From positions 1-7,774 of the forward strand of contig JABFXM010000006.1 in NCBI GenBank assembly GCA_013361745.1: a DNA stretch of 7,774 nt. The letters are read 5' to 3'. Shown one piece after another: positions 1-5,912 of this stretch. This stretch comes from Gemmatimonadaceae bacterium (lineage in GTDB: Bacteria; Gemmatimonadota; Gemmatimonadetes; Gemmatimonadales; Gemmatimonadaceae). Position 1 is the stretch's first letter. Each line of letters starts with the position of its first letter. The notes under the pieces are model-generated. The model searched no databases and had not been told where the DNA came from. It saw only the letters and a list, made by a program, of their open reading frames with translations. The position numbers were made by a program, and so were the translations under genes.

Positions 1-1068
1 TCCCTCGCCCTCGACCTTCGTCGTCCAGAAGGGGTCCCAGATGCGCGAGAGATGCTCGGTCGGGATCCCGCACCCGGTGTCCGAGAGCTGCAGCGTCACC
101 ATCGCGCCGTCGGTCTCGGTGCTGATCCCGATCGCGCCGCGCGGTGTCCCCTCCGGGTTCGCGCTCACCGGCGAGTCGAGCGCCTCGGTGAGCGCGTGCT
201 CGGCGTTGACCAGCAGGTTGAGGAGCACCTGCTCCAGCTGTGACGGATCGCCGGCGACGGCGGGGAGCTGCGGATCGAGATGGAGGATGCAGCGCACCCC
301 GCTCGTCTCGAGCGCGTAGCGCCGCGTCGAGAGGATGTACTCGACGATCGAGTTGAGGTCGACGCGCTCGCTGCGCGCCCCCTCCTGGCGACGGGTGAAG
401 GTGAGCAGGTCCTTCACGATCCGCGCGGCACGCGTCGCCTCGCGGTGGATCGTCTCCAGCCCGACGCGATCGTCCTCCTCGCGCGCGCCGCGCATCAGGA
501 TCTGCGCGAAGCCGATCACCGCAGTGAGTGGGTTGTTCAGCTCGTGCGCCACCCCCGCGAGCGTGGTGCCGAGTCCCGCCATCCGCTCGCTGCGGCGCAG
601 CATCTCCTCCTGCCGCTGCCGCTCGGTGACGTCCTCGACGATCCCCTCGAAGTACTCGATCTTCCCGCGGCGGTCGTAGCGTGGCCGCGCGCTCACGCGC
701 ACCGTGATCGGGATGCGGTCCTTCCGGAACCAGCGGGTCTGTACCCAGTCCGGGAGGGGATCGCCGCGCTCGGCGGCGGCGACGAAGGTGGCGCGGTCGG
801 TCGCGTCGACGTAGACGTCGCGCATGATGTCGATGCTCATGAGATCGTCGGCCGAGTCGTAGCCGAGCATCTTCACGAGCGCCGGGTTCACCTCGAGGAA
901 TCGCCCGTCGGGGCTCGAGCGGTAGATCCCGTAGAACGCGCGATCGATGAGCGAGCGGTAGCGCTCCTCGCTCTCGCGGAGCATGTCCTCGGTGTGCTCA
1001 CGCTCGGCGATGTACTCCCGGAGCAGCTCGCGCAGCCGCTCGACGTCGCCCGGTAGCTGCTCGCTCAT
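1..1068 (-). CDS. PAS-domain sensor histidine kinase (3' end beyond window)
   Basis: Reading leftward from the ATG at 1068-1066, the frame stays open to base 1, giving the first 356 residues. A short charged helix (about 1-35) leads into a PAS domain (about 36-148, ending in EGIVEDVTERQ). The dimerisation and phosphoacceptor domain follows, with H-box AHELNNPL and His175 as the expected phosphorylation site. The ATPase domain shows the N box (NLLVNAEHAL, about 284-293), the G1 box DTGCGIP (330-336) and an F-box-like DPFWTTK (345-351). The G2 box should lie just past the left edge. No membrane segment or signal peptide is seen, so this is probably a cytosolic kinase sensing an internal signal through PAS. 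The gene starts 13 bp after the OsmC stop and probably shares its transcript. No strong ribosome site is seen, only a GGCGG-like stretch. Its partner regulator and signal are unknown. Confidence 0.93.
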   Translation of the reverse strand, partial: MSEQLPGDVERLRELLREYIAEREHTEDMLRESEERYRSLIDRAFYGIYRSSPDGRFLEVNPALVKMLGYDSADDLMSIDIMRDVYVDATDRATFVAAAERGDPLPDWVQTRWFRKDRIPITVRVSARPRYDRRGKIEYFEGIVEDVTERQRQEEMLRRSERMAGLGTTLAGVAHELNNPLTAVIGFAQILMRGAREEDDRVGLETIHREATRAARIVKDLLTFTRRQEGARSERVDLNSIVEYILSTRRYALETSGVRCILHLDPQLPAVAGDPSQLEQVLLNLLVNAEHALTEALDSPVSANPEGTPRGAIGISTETDGAMVTLQLSDTGCGIPTEHLSRIWDPFWTTKVEGEG

Positions 1069-1081
1069 CGCCGCCGCGCGA

Positions 1082-1537
1082 TCAGATCGACGAACGCGCC
1101 TCACCCGGTGCGCCGGGCTCCCCGTTGAGCACGAGATTCCACGTGATGACGATGTCGCGCGCGAGCGAGTCGCGCACGGAGCAGTACTTGTTCAGCGACA
1201 GATCGACCGCTCGCACCGCCTGCTCGCGGTCGATCCCCGCTCCGTCGAGCGTGAAGGAGAGCTCGATCGCCACCAGCCGGCGTGGCGTCCCGTCGGCGCG
1301 CTCGCCGGTGACGGTGACGTCGAGGCGCTCGACCGGTGTGCGACGCTTCGCGAGGATCTCCACGACGTCGATCGACACGCACGACGCGAGGGCGCTCAGC
1401 ACGCCGTCGACGGGACTCTGCCCGGTCTCGCCGCTGCCGTCCAGACGCAGCGTCGGCCCGCCCGGGCGGCCCGCGTCGAAGCGACGCTTGCCCTGCCACT
1501 TCACCTGCACCCGCGACGGCGGCTTCTTCTCGCTCAC
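1082..1537 (-). CDS. OsmC-family protein, YhfA-like
   Basis: The 151-residue protein has the OsmC/Ohr fold signature: a first redox Cys in [15 protein letters not shown] (Cys53) and a second in [10 protein letters not shown] (Cys119), preceded by a Gly/Pro-rich segment. The order and spacing, especially [12 protein letters not shown], resemble the E. coli YhfA branch more than classical Ohr. Family members reduce organic hydroperoxides or have undefined thiol roles; the substrate here is unknown. I chose the GTG at 1537-1535. It is preceded by GGGAGGAG at 1552-1545, and its GTGA overlaps the sulfurtransferase TGA, a typical coupled start. A longer reading from 1585 would add 16 Arg/Gly-rich residues that lie over the upstream gene and lack family support. 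It is probably co-expressed with the sulfurtransferase and the downstream kinase. Confidence 0.92.
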   Translation of the reverse strand: MSEKKPPSRVQVKWQGKRRFDAGRPGGPTLRLDGSGETGQSPVDGVLSALASCVSIDVVEILAKRRTPVERLDVTVTGERADGTPRRLVAIELSFTLDGAGIDREQAVRAVDLSLNKYCSVRDSLARDIVITWNLVLNGEPGAPGEARSSI

Positions 1538-2439
1538 CGCTGCTCTCCTCCCGTCTCGATGGGCAGACCGACCGAGTTCCCCCACTCGGTCCAGCTCCCG
1601 TCGTAGTTGCGAACCTTCTCGTAGCCGAGCAGGCGCGTCAGCACGAACCAGGTGTGCGAGGAGCGCTCACCGATGCGGCAATACGCGATGACGTCGTCCT
1701 TCGCGCTGAGCTTCTTCTCGCCCTCGTAGATCGCGCGCAGCTCGTCCGCGCTCCTGAAGGTGCCGTCGGCGTTGGCGGCGCGCGCCCAGGGAACGCTCAC
1801 CGCGCCCGGAATGTGCCCGCCGCGCAGCGCGCCTTCCTGCGGATAGTCGGGCATGTGGAGCTTCTTCCCCGTGAACTCGTCGGGCGAGCGGACGTCGACG
1901 AGGGGCTTCCGCGCGCGTTGATGCTGCAGCACCTCGTCGCGGAAGGCGCGGATGGCGCGGTCCTCACGCTTCGGCGCGGTGTACTGCGTCCGCGGAAACT
2001 TCGGGACCTCCTCCGTCATCGGCCGTCCCTCGGCCTCCCACTTCATGCGTCCGCCGTCGAGCAGCTTCGCGTTGGTGAAGCCGAAGAGCTGGAACACCCA
2101 GTACGCGTACGTCGCCCACCAGTTGTTCTTGTCGCCGTAGAACACGACGGTGGTCCGCTCATCGATCCCCTTCGAGCGAAGCAGCTCCTGGAAGCGCTCG
2201 GGCGAGACGTAGTCGCGGACGACGGGATCGTTGAGATCTGCGTGCCAGTCGACTTTCTGCGCGCCGGGGATGTGTCCCATGTCGTAGAGGAGCACGTCCT
2301 CGTCCGACTCGATGATGCGGATCGTCGGATCGTCGAGATGGTCGGCCAGCCAGCTGGTGCTGACGAGCGTGTCCGGATGCGCGTACCCCTTCGCGGCGAT
2401 GGCGCGATCGGGAACGGACGTGGGAGCGGCGGTAGACAT
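1534..2439 (-). CDS. Two-domain thiosulfate sulfurtransferase (CysA2/rhodanese type)
   Basis: This 301-residue protein consists of two tandem rhodanese domains. The N-terminal, inactive domain (about 24-150) has GHIPGA and the segment [15 protein letters not shown], where Asp stands in place of the catalytic Cys. The C-terminal domain (about 170-295) has [20 protein letters not shown] and the active loop [12 protein letters not shown] with Cys254 as the persulfide-forming residue. The CRIGER loop is typical of actinobacterial CysA-type thiosulfate:cyanide sulfurtransferases, in contrast to the CG-S-GVT loop of 3-mercaptopyruvate enzymes. It is expected to move sulfane sulfur from thiosulfate to cyanide or another thiophilic acceptor in the cytoplasm. 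The ATG at 2439 has GAGG five bases upstream (2448-2445). An upstream ATG at 2517 would add 26 non-family residues and run into the palindromic element. The length is normal. The stop overlaps the OsmC start. Confidence 0.95.
   Translation of the reverse strand: MSTAAPTSVPDRAIAAKGYAHPDTLVSTSWLADHLDDPTIRIIESDEDVLLYDMGHIPGAQKVDWHADLNDPVVRDYVSPERFQELLRSKGIDERTTVVFYGDKNNWWATYAYWVFQLFGFTNAKLLDGGRMKWEAEGRPMTEEVPKFPRTQYTAPKREDRAIRAFRDEVLQHQRARKPLVDVRSPDEFTGKKLHMPDYPQEGALRGGHIPGAVSVPWARAANADGTFRSADELRAIYEGEKKLSAKDDVIAYCRIGERSSHTWFVLTRLLGYEKVRNYDGSWTEWGNSVGLPIETGGEQR
1545..1552 (-). promoter_or_regulatory. Strong ribosome binding site for the OsmC gene
   Basis: GGGAGGAG on the minus strand lies seven bases before the GTG at 1537-1535, inside the end of the sulfurtransferase gene. 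It supports a GTG start overlapping the upstream stop. Confidence 0.75.
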
Positions 2440-2444
2440 TGGAG

Positions 2445-2448
2445 CCTC
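2445..2448 (-). promoter_or_regulatory. Ribosome binding site deciding the sulfurtransferase start
   Basis: The minus strand reads GAGG, then five bases, then the ATG at 2439-2437. This favours that start over the ATG at 2517. Confidence 0.6.
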
Positions 2449-2463
2449 GGGTGGGGATGACCA

Positions 2464-2469
2464 AATATA
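2464..2469 (-). promoter_or_regulatory. Possible -10 element for the sulfurtransferase transcript
   Basis: The minus strand reads TATATT in the only AT-rich patch of the area, about 25 bases before the sulfurtransferase ATG and just downstream (minus sense) of the palindromic element. No convincing -35 is visible; the expected place falls inside the palindrome edge. This is an inference from base composition and hexamer match only. Confidence 0.3.
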
Positions 2470-2479
2470 CAATCCCGGC

Positions 2480-2712
2480 CCTGACTCATGAGGCAGGAGA
2501 CAGAACGGACGTGCCATGAGGCTAGGGCCAGGGCCAGCCTCACATGACTCATGAGAACAGGCGATAGGCCATGAGGCAGTACGCCCAGTGGAGTTCGACT
2601 CGGCGTACTGTCTTGTGGCTCTTACCCTGGCTCAGGTCTCATGCGACAGTGCCCCTGGCCCTAGCCTCATGGCCGGTCAGCTCTGCCTCATGGCACCGAG
2701 TCACGAGTCAGG
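2480..2712. repeat. Large imperfect palindromic intergenic element with CATGAGGC-type units
   Basis: The stretch reads as two diverged arms around a centre near 2593-2596. Both outer ends read CCTGACTC inward (2480-2487 and, on the minus strand, 2712-2705). A perfect 21-bp inverted repeat joins 2513-2533 to 2653-2673. An inner 9-bp stem joins CAGTACGCC (2577-2585) to GGCGTACTG (2602-2610), and the loop holds GAGT-TCG-ACTC (2591-2601). The decamer GCCATGAGGC occurs four times: 2513 and 2568 on plus, 2664 and 2685 on minus. The octamer CTCATGAG occurs at 2485 and 2548. No protein is plausible across it, and no direct target duplication is obvious. It lies between csaA and the sulfurtransferase, both minus, so a csaA transcript reading through would carry a large branched hairpin. 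It may be a MITE/REP-like element or an attenuator; which one is unknown. Confidence 0.8.
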
Positions 2713-3043
2713 CTATCCGCGTCCCATTCTCCACTCTCTCGTCCGCCGAGAGAAGAATGACGTCCCCTTCAGACGGGCAGGCGCCGAGCACCAGCACCTG
2801 GCTCGTGAAGCCGGCGATGCGGCGGTCGCCGAGGTTGACCGCCGCGATCACCTGCCGGCCGAGCAGCTGCTCGGGGGTGTAGCGACGCGTGAGCTGCGCG
2901 CTCGAGCGCTTCACGCCGAGCGTCGGGCCGAAGTCGATCTCGAGCTTGATCGCCGGCTTGCGCGCCTCGGGGAAGGGCGCGGCGTGCACGATCGTGCCGA
3001 CGCGCATGTCGAGGATCGCGAAGGCTTCCAGTGGTGTCGTCAT
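2708..3043 (-). CDS. csaA: CsaA-type tRNA-binding-domain protein
   Basis: This is a 111-residue protein formed by a single tRNA-binding (OB-fold) domain, the usual CsaA length. The family pattern is clear: FAILDMRVGTIV near the start, PFPEARKPAIKLEIDFG (24-39), a VKRSSAQLT segment (44-52), YTPEQLLGRQVIAAVNLGDRRIAGF, then VLVLGA and a C-terminus reading NGTRIA. CsaA is described as a dimeric protein with chaperone-like and export-related activity and with tRNA binding; its cellular role is not settled. The ATG at 3043 matches the family N-terminus. A longer reading from 3112 would add 23 residues and overlap the divergent ferredoxin gene. No clear ribosome site is seen before 3043. The TGA stop lies inside the outer end of the palindromic element. 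Confidence 0.95.
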   Translation of the reverse strand: MTTPLEAFAILDMRVGTIVHAAPFPEARKPAIKLEIDFGPTLGVKRSSAQLTRRYTPEQLLGRQVIAAVNLGDRRIAGFTSQVLVLGACPSEGDVILLSADERVENGTRIA

Positions 3044-3098
3044 GTTGTCGGTGACGTGAAGTGCTGACGCGCGATTCGCGAACGATCTATTCTTCGGG
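3044..3098. promoter_or_regulatory. Divergent promoter region between csaA and ferredoxin 1
   Basis: These 55 bp must hold start signals for both directions. A palindrome-like TTCGCGAA sits at 3075-3082. On plus, TATTCT (3088-3093) is about the right distance for transcription to start at or next to the ferredoxin ATG at 3099, and no Shine-Dalgarno sequence precedes that ATG. On minus, no convincing hexamers are seen. This is a weak, composition-based call. Confidence 0.35.
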
Positions 3099-3416
3099 AT
3101 GGGACAATACAAGCATCACGTCTTCGTCTGCACGAGCGGGAAGACCTGCTCCTGGCAGGGCGGGCCCGAGGTTCACGAGGTGATGAAGCGTGCCGCGCAC
3201 CAGGCCGGGCTGCGCGGAACGGTGCGGATCAACCAGTCGGGCTGCATGAACCAGTGCGGCCACGGGCCGATGGTGGTCGTCTATCCGCAGGACGTCTGGT
3301 ACGGCAAGGTCGACGAGGAGGGCGGCGAGCGGATCGTCCGCGAGCATCTCGTCGGCGGACACATCGTCGAGCGTTACCGCTATGTCGCTCCCCCAGGAGA
3401 CAACAAGATCGAGTGA
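3099..3416 (+). CDS. Thioredoxin-like [2Fe-2S] ferredoxin 1
   Basis: This 105-residue protein starts MGQYKHHVFVCTSG, typical of thioredoxin-fold (Aquifex Fd4-like) ferredoxins. The expected cluster ligands are Cys11 and Cys17 (C-x5-C) and Cys49 and Cys53 in SGCMNQCGHGP (C-x3-C), followed by the family strand MVVVYPQDVWYGKV and a C-terminal IVREHLVGGHIVERY helix. It should bind one [2Fe-2S] cluster and act as a cytosolic electron carrier or redox protein; the partner is not shown by the context. The start is fixed by family similarity although no ribosome site is visible. The end overlaps the next plus-strand gene by 35 bases, so they are probably one transcript. A second family member lies at 5523-5912. 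Confidence 0.94.
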   Translation: MGQYKHHVFVCTSGKTCSWQGGPEVHEVMKRAAHQAGLRGTVRINQSGCMNQCGHGPMVVVYPQDVWYGKVDEEGGERIVREHLVGGHIVERYRYVAPPGDNKIE

Positions 3417-4569
3417 GGCGCCGTCGCTGCCACTGTCGCAGCCGGCGCCGTCCGATCGCGCCGGTCCGCGGGTGCGGGGCGCGGCGACGCTCTACCGCAT
3501 CCACGACGTCGGCTACGGCATCGCGCTGAACGACGCGGCCGCGATGCTGGCGACGCGGATGCCGGCGCGCGCGCGCCCGGAGCGGCGGGAGGGTCAGGCG
3601 ATCCACATCCCCAACCCGCCGATCACGGTCCCCCTCGGCGCCGAGCGTCTGCGCTTCGACGGCGGCGAGTATTCGGCGGAGCTCTCGGCGCGGCTCTTCG
3701 ACTTCGGCGTCGTCTCCCTCCGCATGCGGGTCGCGACCGAGGGCGAGCTGTCGTGGCCCGAGTTCGTCGAGTTCGGCGCGCGCATGGACACGCGCCGCGA
3801 GACGACGGCGCTCTTCGACGCGGCGCTGGAGCGGCTGCTCGCGCAGATCGCCCCCGCGGTCGAGCGCATGCGCGTCGCCGACGTGACCGAGGACTATGCC
3901 GTCTACCGCGTCGCGAGCCTCCGCGACGCGAGCGGTACCGTCGTCGCGCCGAGCGCGTTAGGCGACGCCGACGTCGTCCCCCTGCTGCTGAAGGAGGAAC
4001 GGACGCTCTCCCTCGACGCGCGGAAGGAGCTGCTGCCGCACCGTTTCTCCTACTACGCCGACGACCTCGCGATCCTCACCTGGGACAACGCCCTCGTCGT
4101 CGACCCGGGACCGGAGGAGGAGACCGACGTCCACTACATCCTCGAGTTCGCGAACGCGCAGCTGCTCGAGCTCCGCTACTACGACGCCATGCTCGACGCC
4201 GAGCTGCCGCGGATGTACGACCGCGTCGAGGCGGCGCGCACCGGCATCCGCGCCCTCCTCAACCGCCGCATGCGCAACGTGCTCGGCCGGCTGCAGCAGA
4301 CCGTCGCCGACTCGACCGAGATCGTCGAGCGGGTGGAGAACTCGCTCAAGGTGACGGACGACGTCTACCTCGCGCGCATCTACGCCGCCGCGCTCGAGAT
4401 CTTCCGCGGTCGCGTCTGGCGCACGGGGATCGACCGCAAGCTGTCGATCATCCGCGAGACGTACGCGATGCTGAACGACGAAGCCCAGGCCGCGCGCTCG
4501 GAAGCGCTCGAGTGGGCGATCGTGATCCTGATCGTCGGGGAGATCGTGCTGGCGCTGGTCAAGCAGTAG
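3382..4569 (+). CDS. Membrane-anchored protein resembling RMD1/YagE (DUF155) family
   Basis: A 395-residue protein. Residues 1-35 are Pro/Ser-rich and probably disordered. The folded part begins at LYRIHDVGYGIALN (about 37-50) and includes NPPITVPLG and LFDFGVVSLRM (105-115), then an alpha/beta region and long charged helices (about 240-370) with a likely coiled-coil character. A C-terminal hydrophobic segment (about 375-393) begins ALEWAIVILI and ends just before the stop. The FDFGVV strand and the LEW-plus-single-helix tail recall COG1723/RMD1-like proteins of unknown function; this is recognition by pattern, not by search. The tail suggests anchoring in the inner membrane with the bulk in the cytoplasm. 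The start overlaps the ferredoxin end by 35 bases with only a weak ribosome site. A GTG at 3472 is an alternative that avoids overlap and loses only the disordered part. Confidence 0.88.
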   Translation: MSLPQETTRSSEAPSLPLSQPAPSDRAGPRVRGAATLYRIHDVGYGIALNDAAAMLATRMPARARPERREGQAIHIPNPPITVPLGAERLRFDGGEYSAELSARLFDFGVVSLRMRVATEGELSWPEFVEFGARMDTRRETTALFDAALERLLAQIAPAVERMRVADVTEDYAVYRVASLRDASGTVVAPSALGDADVVPLLLKEERTLSLDARKELLPHRFSYYADDLAILTWDNALVVDPGPEEETDVHYILEFANAQLLELRYYDAMLDAELPRMYDRVEAARTGIRALLNRRMRNVLGRLQQTVADSTEIVERVENSLKVTDDVYLARIYAAALEIFRGRVWRTGIDRKLSIIRETYAMLNDEAQAARSEALEWAIVILIVGEIVLALVKQ

Positions 4570-4652
4570 GCTGGAAGCTGGAAGCTGGAAGCTGGAGGCT
4601 GACGACCACTGTTGCCGCTGTCGCTTCCGGCCTACAGCCTCCTGCCTCCAGC
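4570..4652. repeat. GCTGGAA tandem heptamer with inverted partner; possible bidirectional terminator
   Basis: Right after the plus-strand stop, the heptamer GCTGGAA occurs three times and a fourth time as GCTGGAG (4570-4597). Its inverted partner lies across the end of the methyltransferase gene. GCTGGAGGC (4591-4599) pairs with GCCTCCAGC (4644-4652), and alternatively GGAGGCTG (4594-4601) pairs with CAGCCTCC (4635-4642). The position between two convergent genes suggests a shared terminator, although neither side has a clear T run. The right arm encodes the last Arg/Gly-rich residues of the methyltransferase. Confidence 0.6.
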
Positions 4653-5486
4653 CCCGCGGCGCCGAACCACCGCTCCGGCGAACGCCAATCGCTTCTTCAT
4701 CACTCGCACGGCGTCCGGGCTCGAATCGACGAGGGTGACGTCCCGCCCCAGCCGCGCCCCCGCCTCGCCGAGCGTGCCGCTGCCGGCGAAGAAGTCGAGC
4801 AGGCGGTCGCCGGGGCGCGAGTGCACCGCCACGATCCGCTCGATGACGCCGAGCGGCTTCTGGGTCGGGTAGCCCGTCTTCTCCTTGCCGTTAGGCGAGA
4901 CGATGGTATGCCACCAGGTGTCCGTCGGGGTCTTGCCGCGCGCCGCCTTCGCCGCGCCGACGAGCCGCGGCGCCATGTACGGGATGCGGTCGGCCGCGTC
5001 GAGGTCGAAGGTGTAGTGCTCGGGGTCCTTCGCGTACCAGAGGATGTTGTCGTGCTTCGGCGACCACCGCGTGCGCGAGCGGGCACCGTAGTCGTATGCC
5101 CAGATGATCTCGTTCATGAAGCTCGCGCGCCCGAAGATCGAGTCGAGGACGACCTTGGCGTAGTGGACCTCGCGGAAGTCGAGATGCAGGAAGAAGCTCC
5201 CCGTGGGCGCGAGCAGCCGGTGCGCTTCCTCGAGGCGAGGCTCGAGAAAGGCGAGGTAGTCGTCGCCGAAACGGTCCGCGAACCATCGCGTCGCGAGCCG
5301 CGTTGTGCGGTAGCGCTTCGCTGACCAGCCGAGCCGGTCGCCCGCGTCGTCGCGCACCGTGCGCAGCTGCGTGCGCCGCTGCCGCCGTCCGGTGTTGAAG
5401 GGCGGGTCGATGTAGATCAGGTCGAAGCCTCCGTCGGGAAAGCCGCGGATGACGTCGAGGTTGTCGCCGCAATGGATGTCGATCAC
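4632..5486 (-). CDS. Beta-class DNA methyltransferase (N6-adenine or N4-cytosine), probably orphan
   Basis: A 284-residue enzyme. The catalytic motif IV YIDPPFNTG (25-33) lies near the N-terminus. The AdoMet-binding motif I DFFAGSGT (231-238) lies near the C-terminus, followed by the acidic strand end VTLVDSS. The order IV-then-I is the beta class, which methylates the exocyclic amino group of A or C. The middle part (about 110-210, including WSPKHDNILWYAKDP and YPTQKPLGVIERIV) holds the motif X-proximal region and the likely target recognition segment. The start is a GTG at 5486-5484; the in-frame sequence upstream reaches a stop quickly without a better start. No endonuclease gene is visible, so it may be an orphan regulator or protector. 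The C-terminal RRRGAGGRRL tail lies in the repeat at 4635-4652 and may be a read-in extension. Target sequence unknown. Confidence 0.93.
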   Translation of the reverse strand: MIDIHCGDNLDVIRGFPDGGFDLIYIDPPFNTGRRQRRTQLRTVRDDAGDRLGWSAKRYRTTRLATRWFADRFGDDYLAFLEPRLEEAHRLLAPTGSFFLHLDFREVHYAKVVLDSIFGRASFMNEIIWAYDYGARSRTRWSPKHDNILWYAKDPEHYTFDLDAADRIPYMAPRLVGAAKAARGKTPTDTWWHTIVSPNGKEKTGYPTQKPLGVIERIVAVHSRPGDRLLDFFAGSGTLGEAGARLGRDVTLVDSSPDAVRVMKKRLAFAGAVVRRRGAGGRRL

Positions 5487-5522
5487 GCTGTCGCTTCGTA
5501 CCCAGGATGTAGCTTACGCCCG
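5487..5522. promoter_or_regulatory. 36-bp divergent gap between methyltransferase and ferredoxin 2
   Basis: The gap is too short to hold two separate full promoters, so at least one promoter must reach into a neighbouring gene. TAGCTT at 5510-5515 is at the right distance for transcription starting at the ferredoxin ATG (5523), which lacks a Shine-Dalgarno sequence. The call is weak. Confidence 0.3.
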
Positions 5523-5912
5523 ATGGAGATTCCGCCGACCCCCGCCCGCATGCGCGGCCTGATGGAGCCCTATGCTCGCCACGTCCTCGTCTGCACGGGA
5601 GGATATTGCTCACCGGGACACGGTGGACGCGAGCTGTATCTGCTCCTCGCCCGCCTGCTGCAGCGCGAGCGTCTGCTGTTCGGCCCGAACCGGGTGAAGC
5701 GCGGCGAGACGCCCTGCCTCGGCGTCTGCACCGGCGGGCCGATCGTCGTCGTGTACCCCGAGGGAATCTGGTACGCCGGAGTGACGCCGGAGCTGCTCGA
5801 GCGGATCGTGGTCGAGCATCTGCGCGACGGCAACGTGGTCGAGGAGGCGGTGTTCCATCGCCTCACCGAAGGCCGCGTCGAGATGCCCCGGCGGTCCGCC
5901 GACGACGACTGA
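5523..5912 (+). CDS. Thioredoxin-like [2Fe-2S] ferredoxin 2
   Basis: A 129-residue member of the same family as the protein at 3099-3416. After an N-terminal extension of about 17 residues comes RHVLVCTGGYCSPGHGG with Cys24 and Cys29 (C-x4-C). Then TPCLGVCTGGPIVVVYP carries Cys65 and Cys69 (C-x3-C), followed by GIWYAGVTPELLERIVVEHL. These four Cys are the expected [2Fe-2S] ligands. The C-terminus ends in acidic SADDD. I chose the ATG at 5523 because it is the first one after the divergent methyltransferase start. An in-frame ATG at 5472 would lie inside that gene, and ATGs at 5550 and 5562 remain possible. It appears monocistronic, ending at a hairpin terminator. Electron partner unknown. Confidence 0.92.
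   Translation: MEIPPTPARMRGLMEPYARHVLVCTGGYCSPGHGGRELYLLLARLLQRERLLFGPNRVKRGETPCLGVCTGGPIVVVYPEGIWYAGVTPELLERIVVEHLRDGNVVEEAVFHRLTEGRVEMPRRSADDD

Noticed and set aside
280..1056. Long plus-strand open frame over the kinase gene
   Set aside because: It is the antisense of a clear histidine kinase. The translation is Arg/Ala/Val-rich and low in complexity, with no domain.
1538..1585. Longer OsmC N-terminus from an upstream start
   Set aside because: It would overlap the sulfurtransferase by about 50 bases and lacks family similarity. The GTG at 1537 has a strong ribosome site.
1336..2460. 374-codon plus-strand frame over the sulfurtransferase and OsmC genes
   Set aside because: It is opposite two recognisable family genes. 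Long antisense frames are expected at this GC content.
2480..2712. CRISPR array
   Set aside because: The repeated units are short, in both orientations and irregularly spaced. There are no equal spacers and no cas genes.
2571..2882. Small plus-strand gene inside the palindrome
   Set aside because: The frame runs from the palindrome into csaA antisense, with no ribosome site and no family resemblance.
3044..3112. Longer CsaA N-terminus from 3112
   Set aside because: The extra 23 residues are not part of the CsaA family and would overlap the divergent ferredoxin start.
3753..5324. 523-codon plus-strand frame across two genes
   Set aside because: It covers the end of the DUF155-like gene out of frame and the methyltransferase antisense. 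The product is Arg-rich nonsense.
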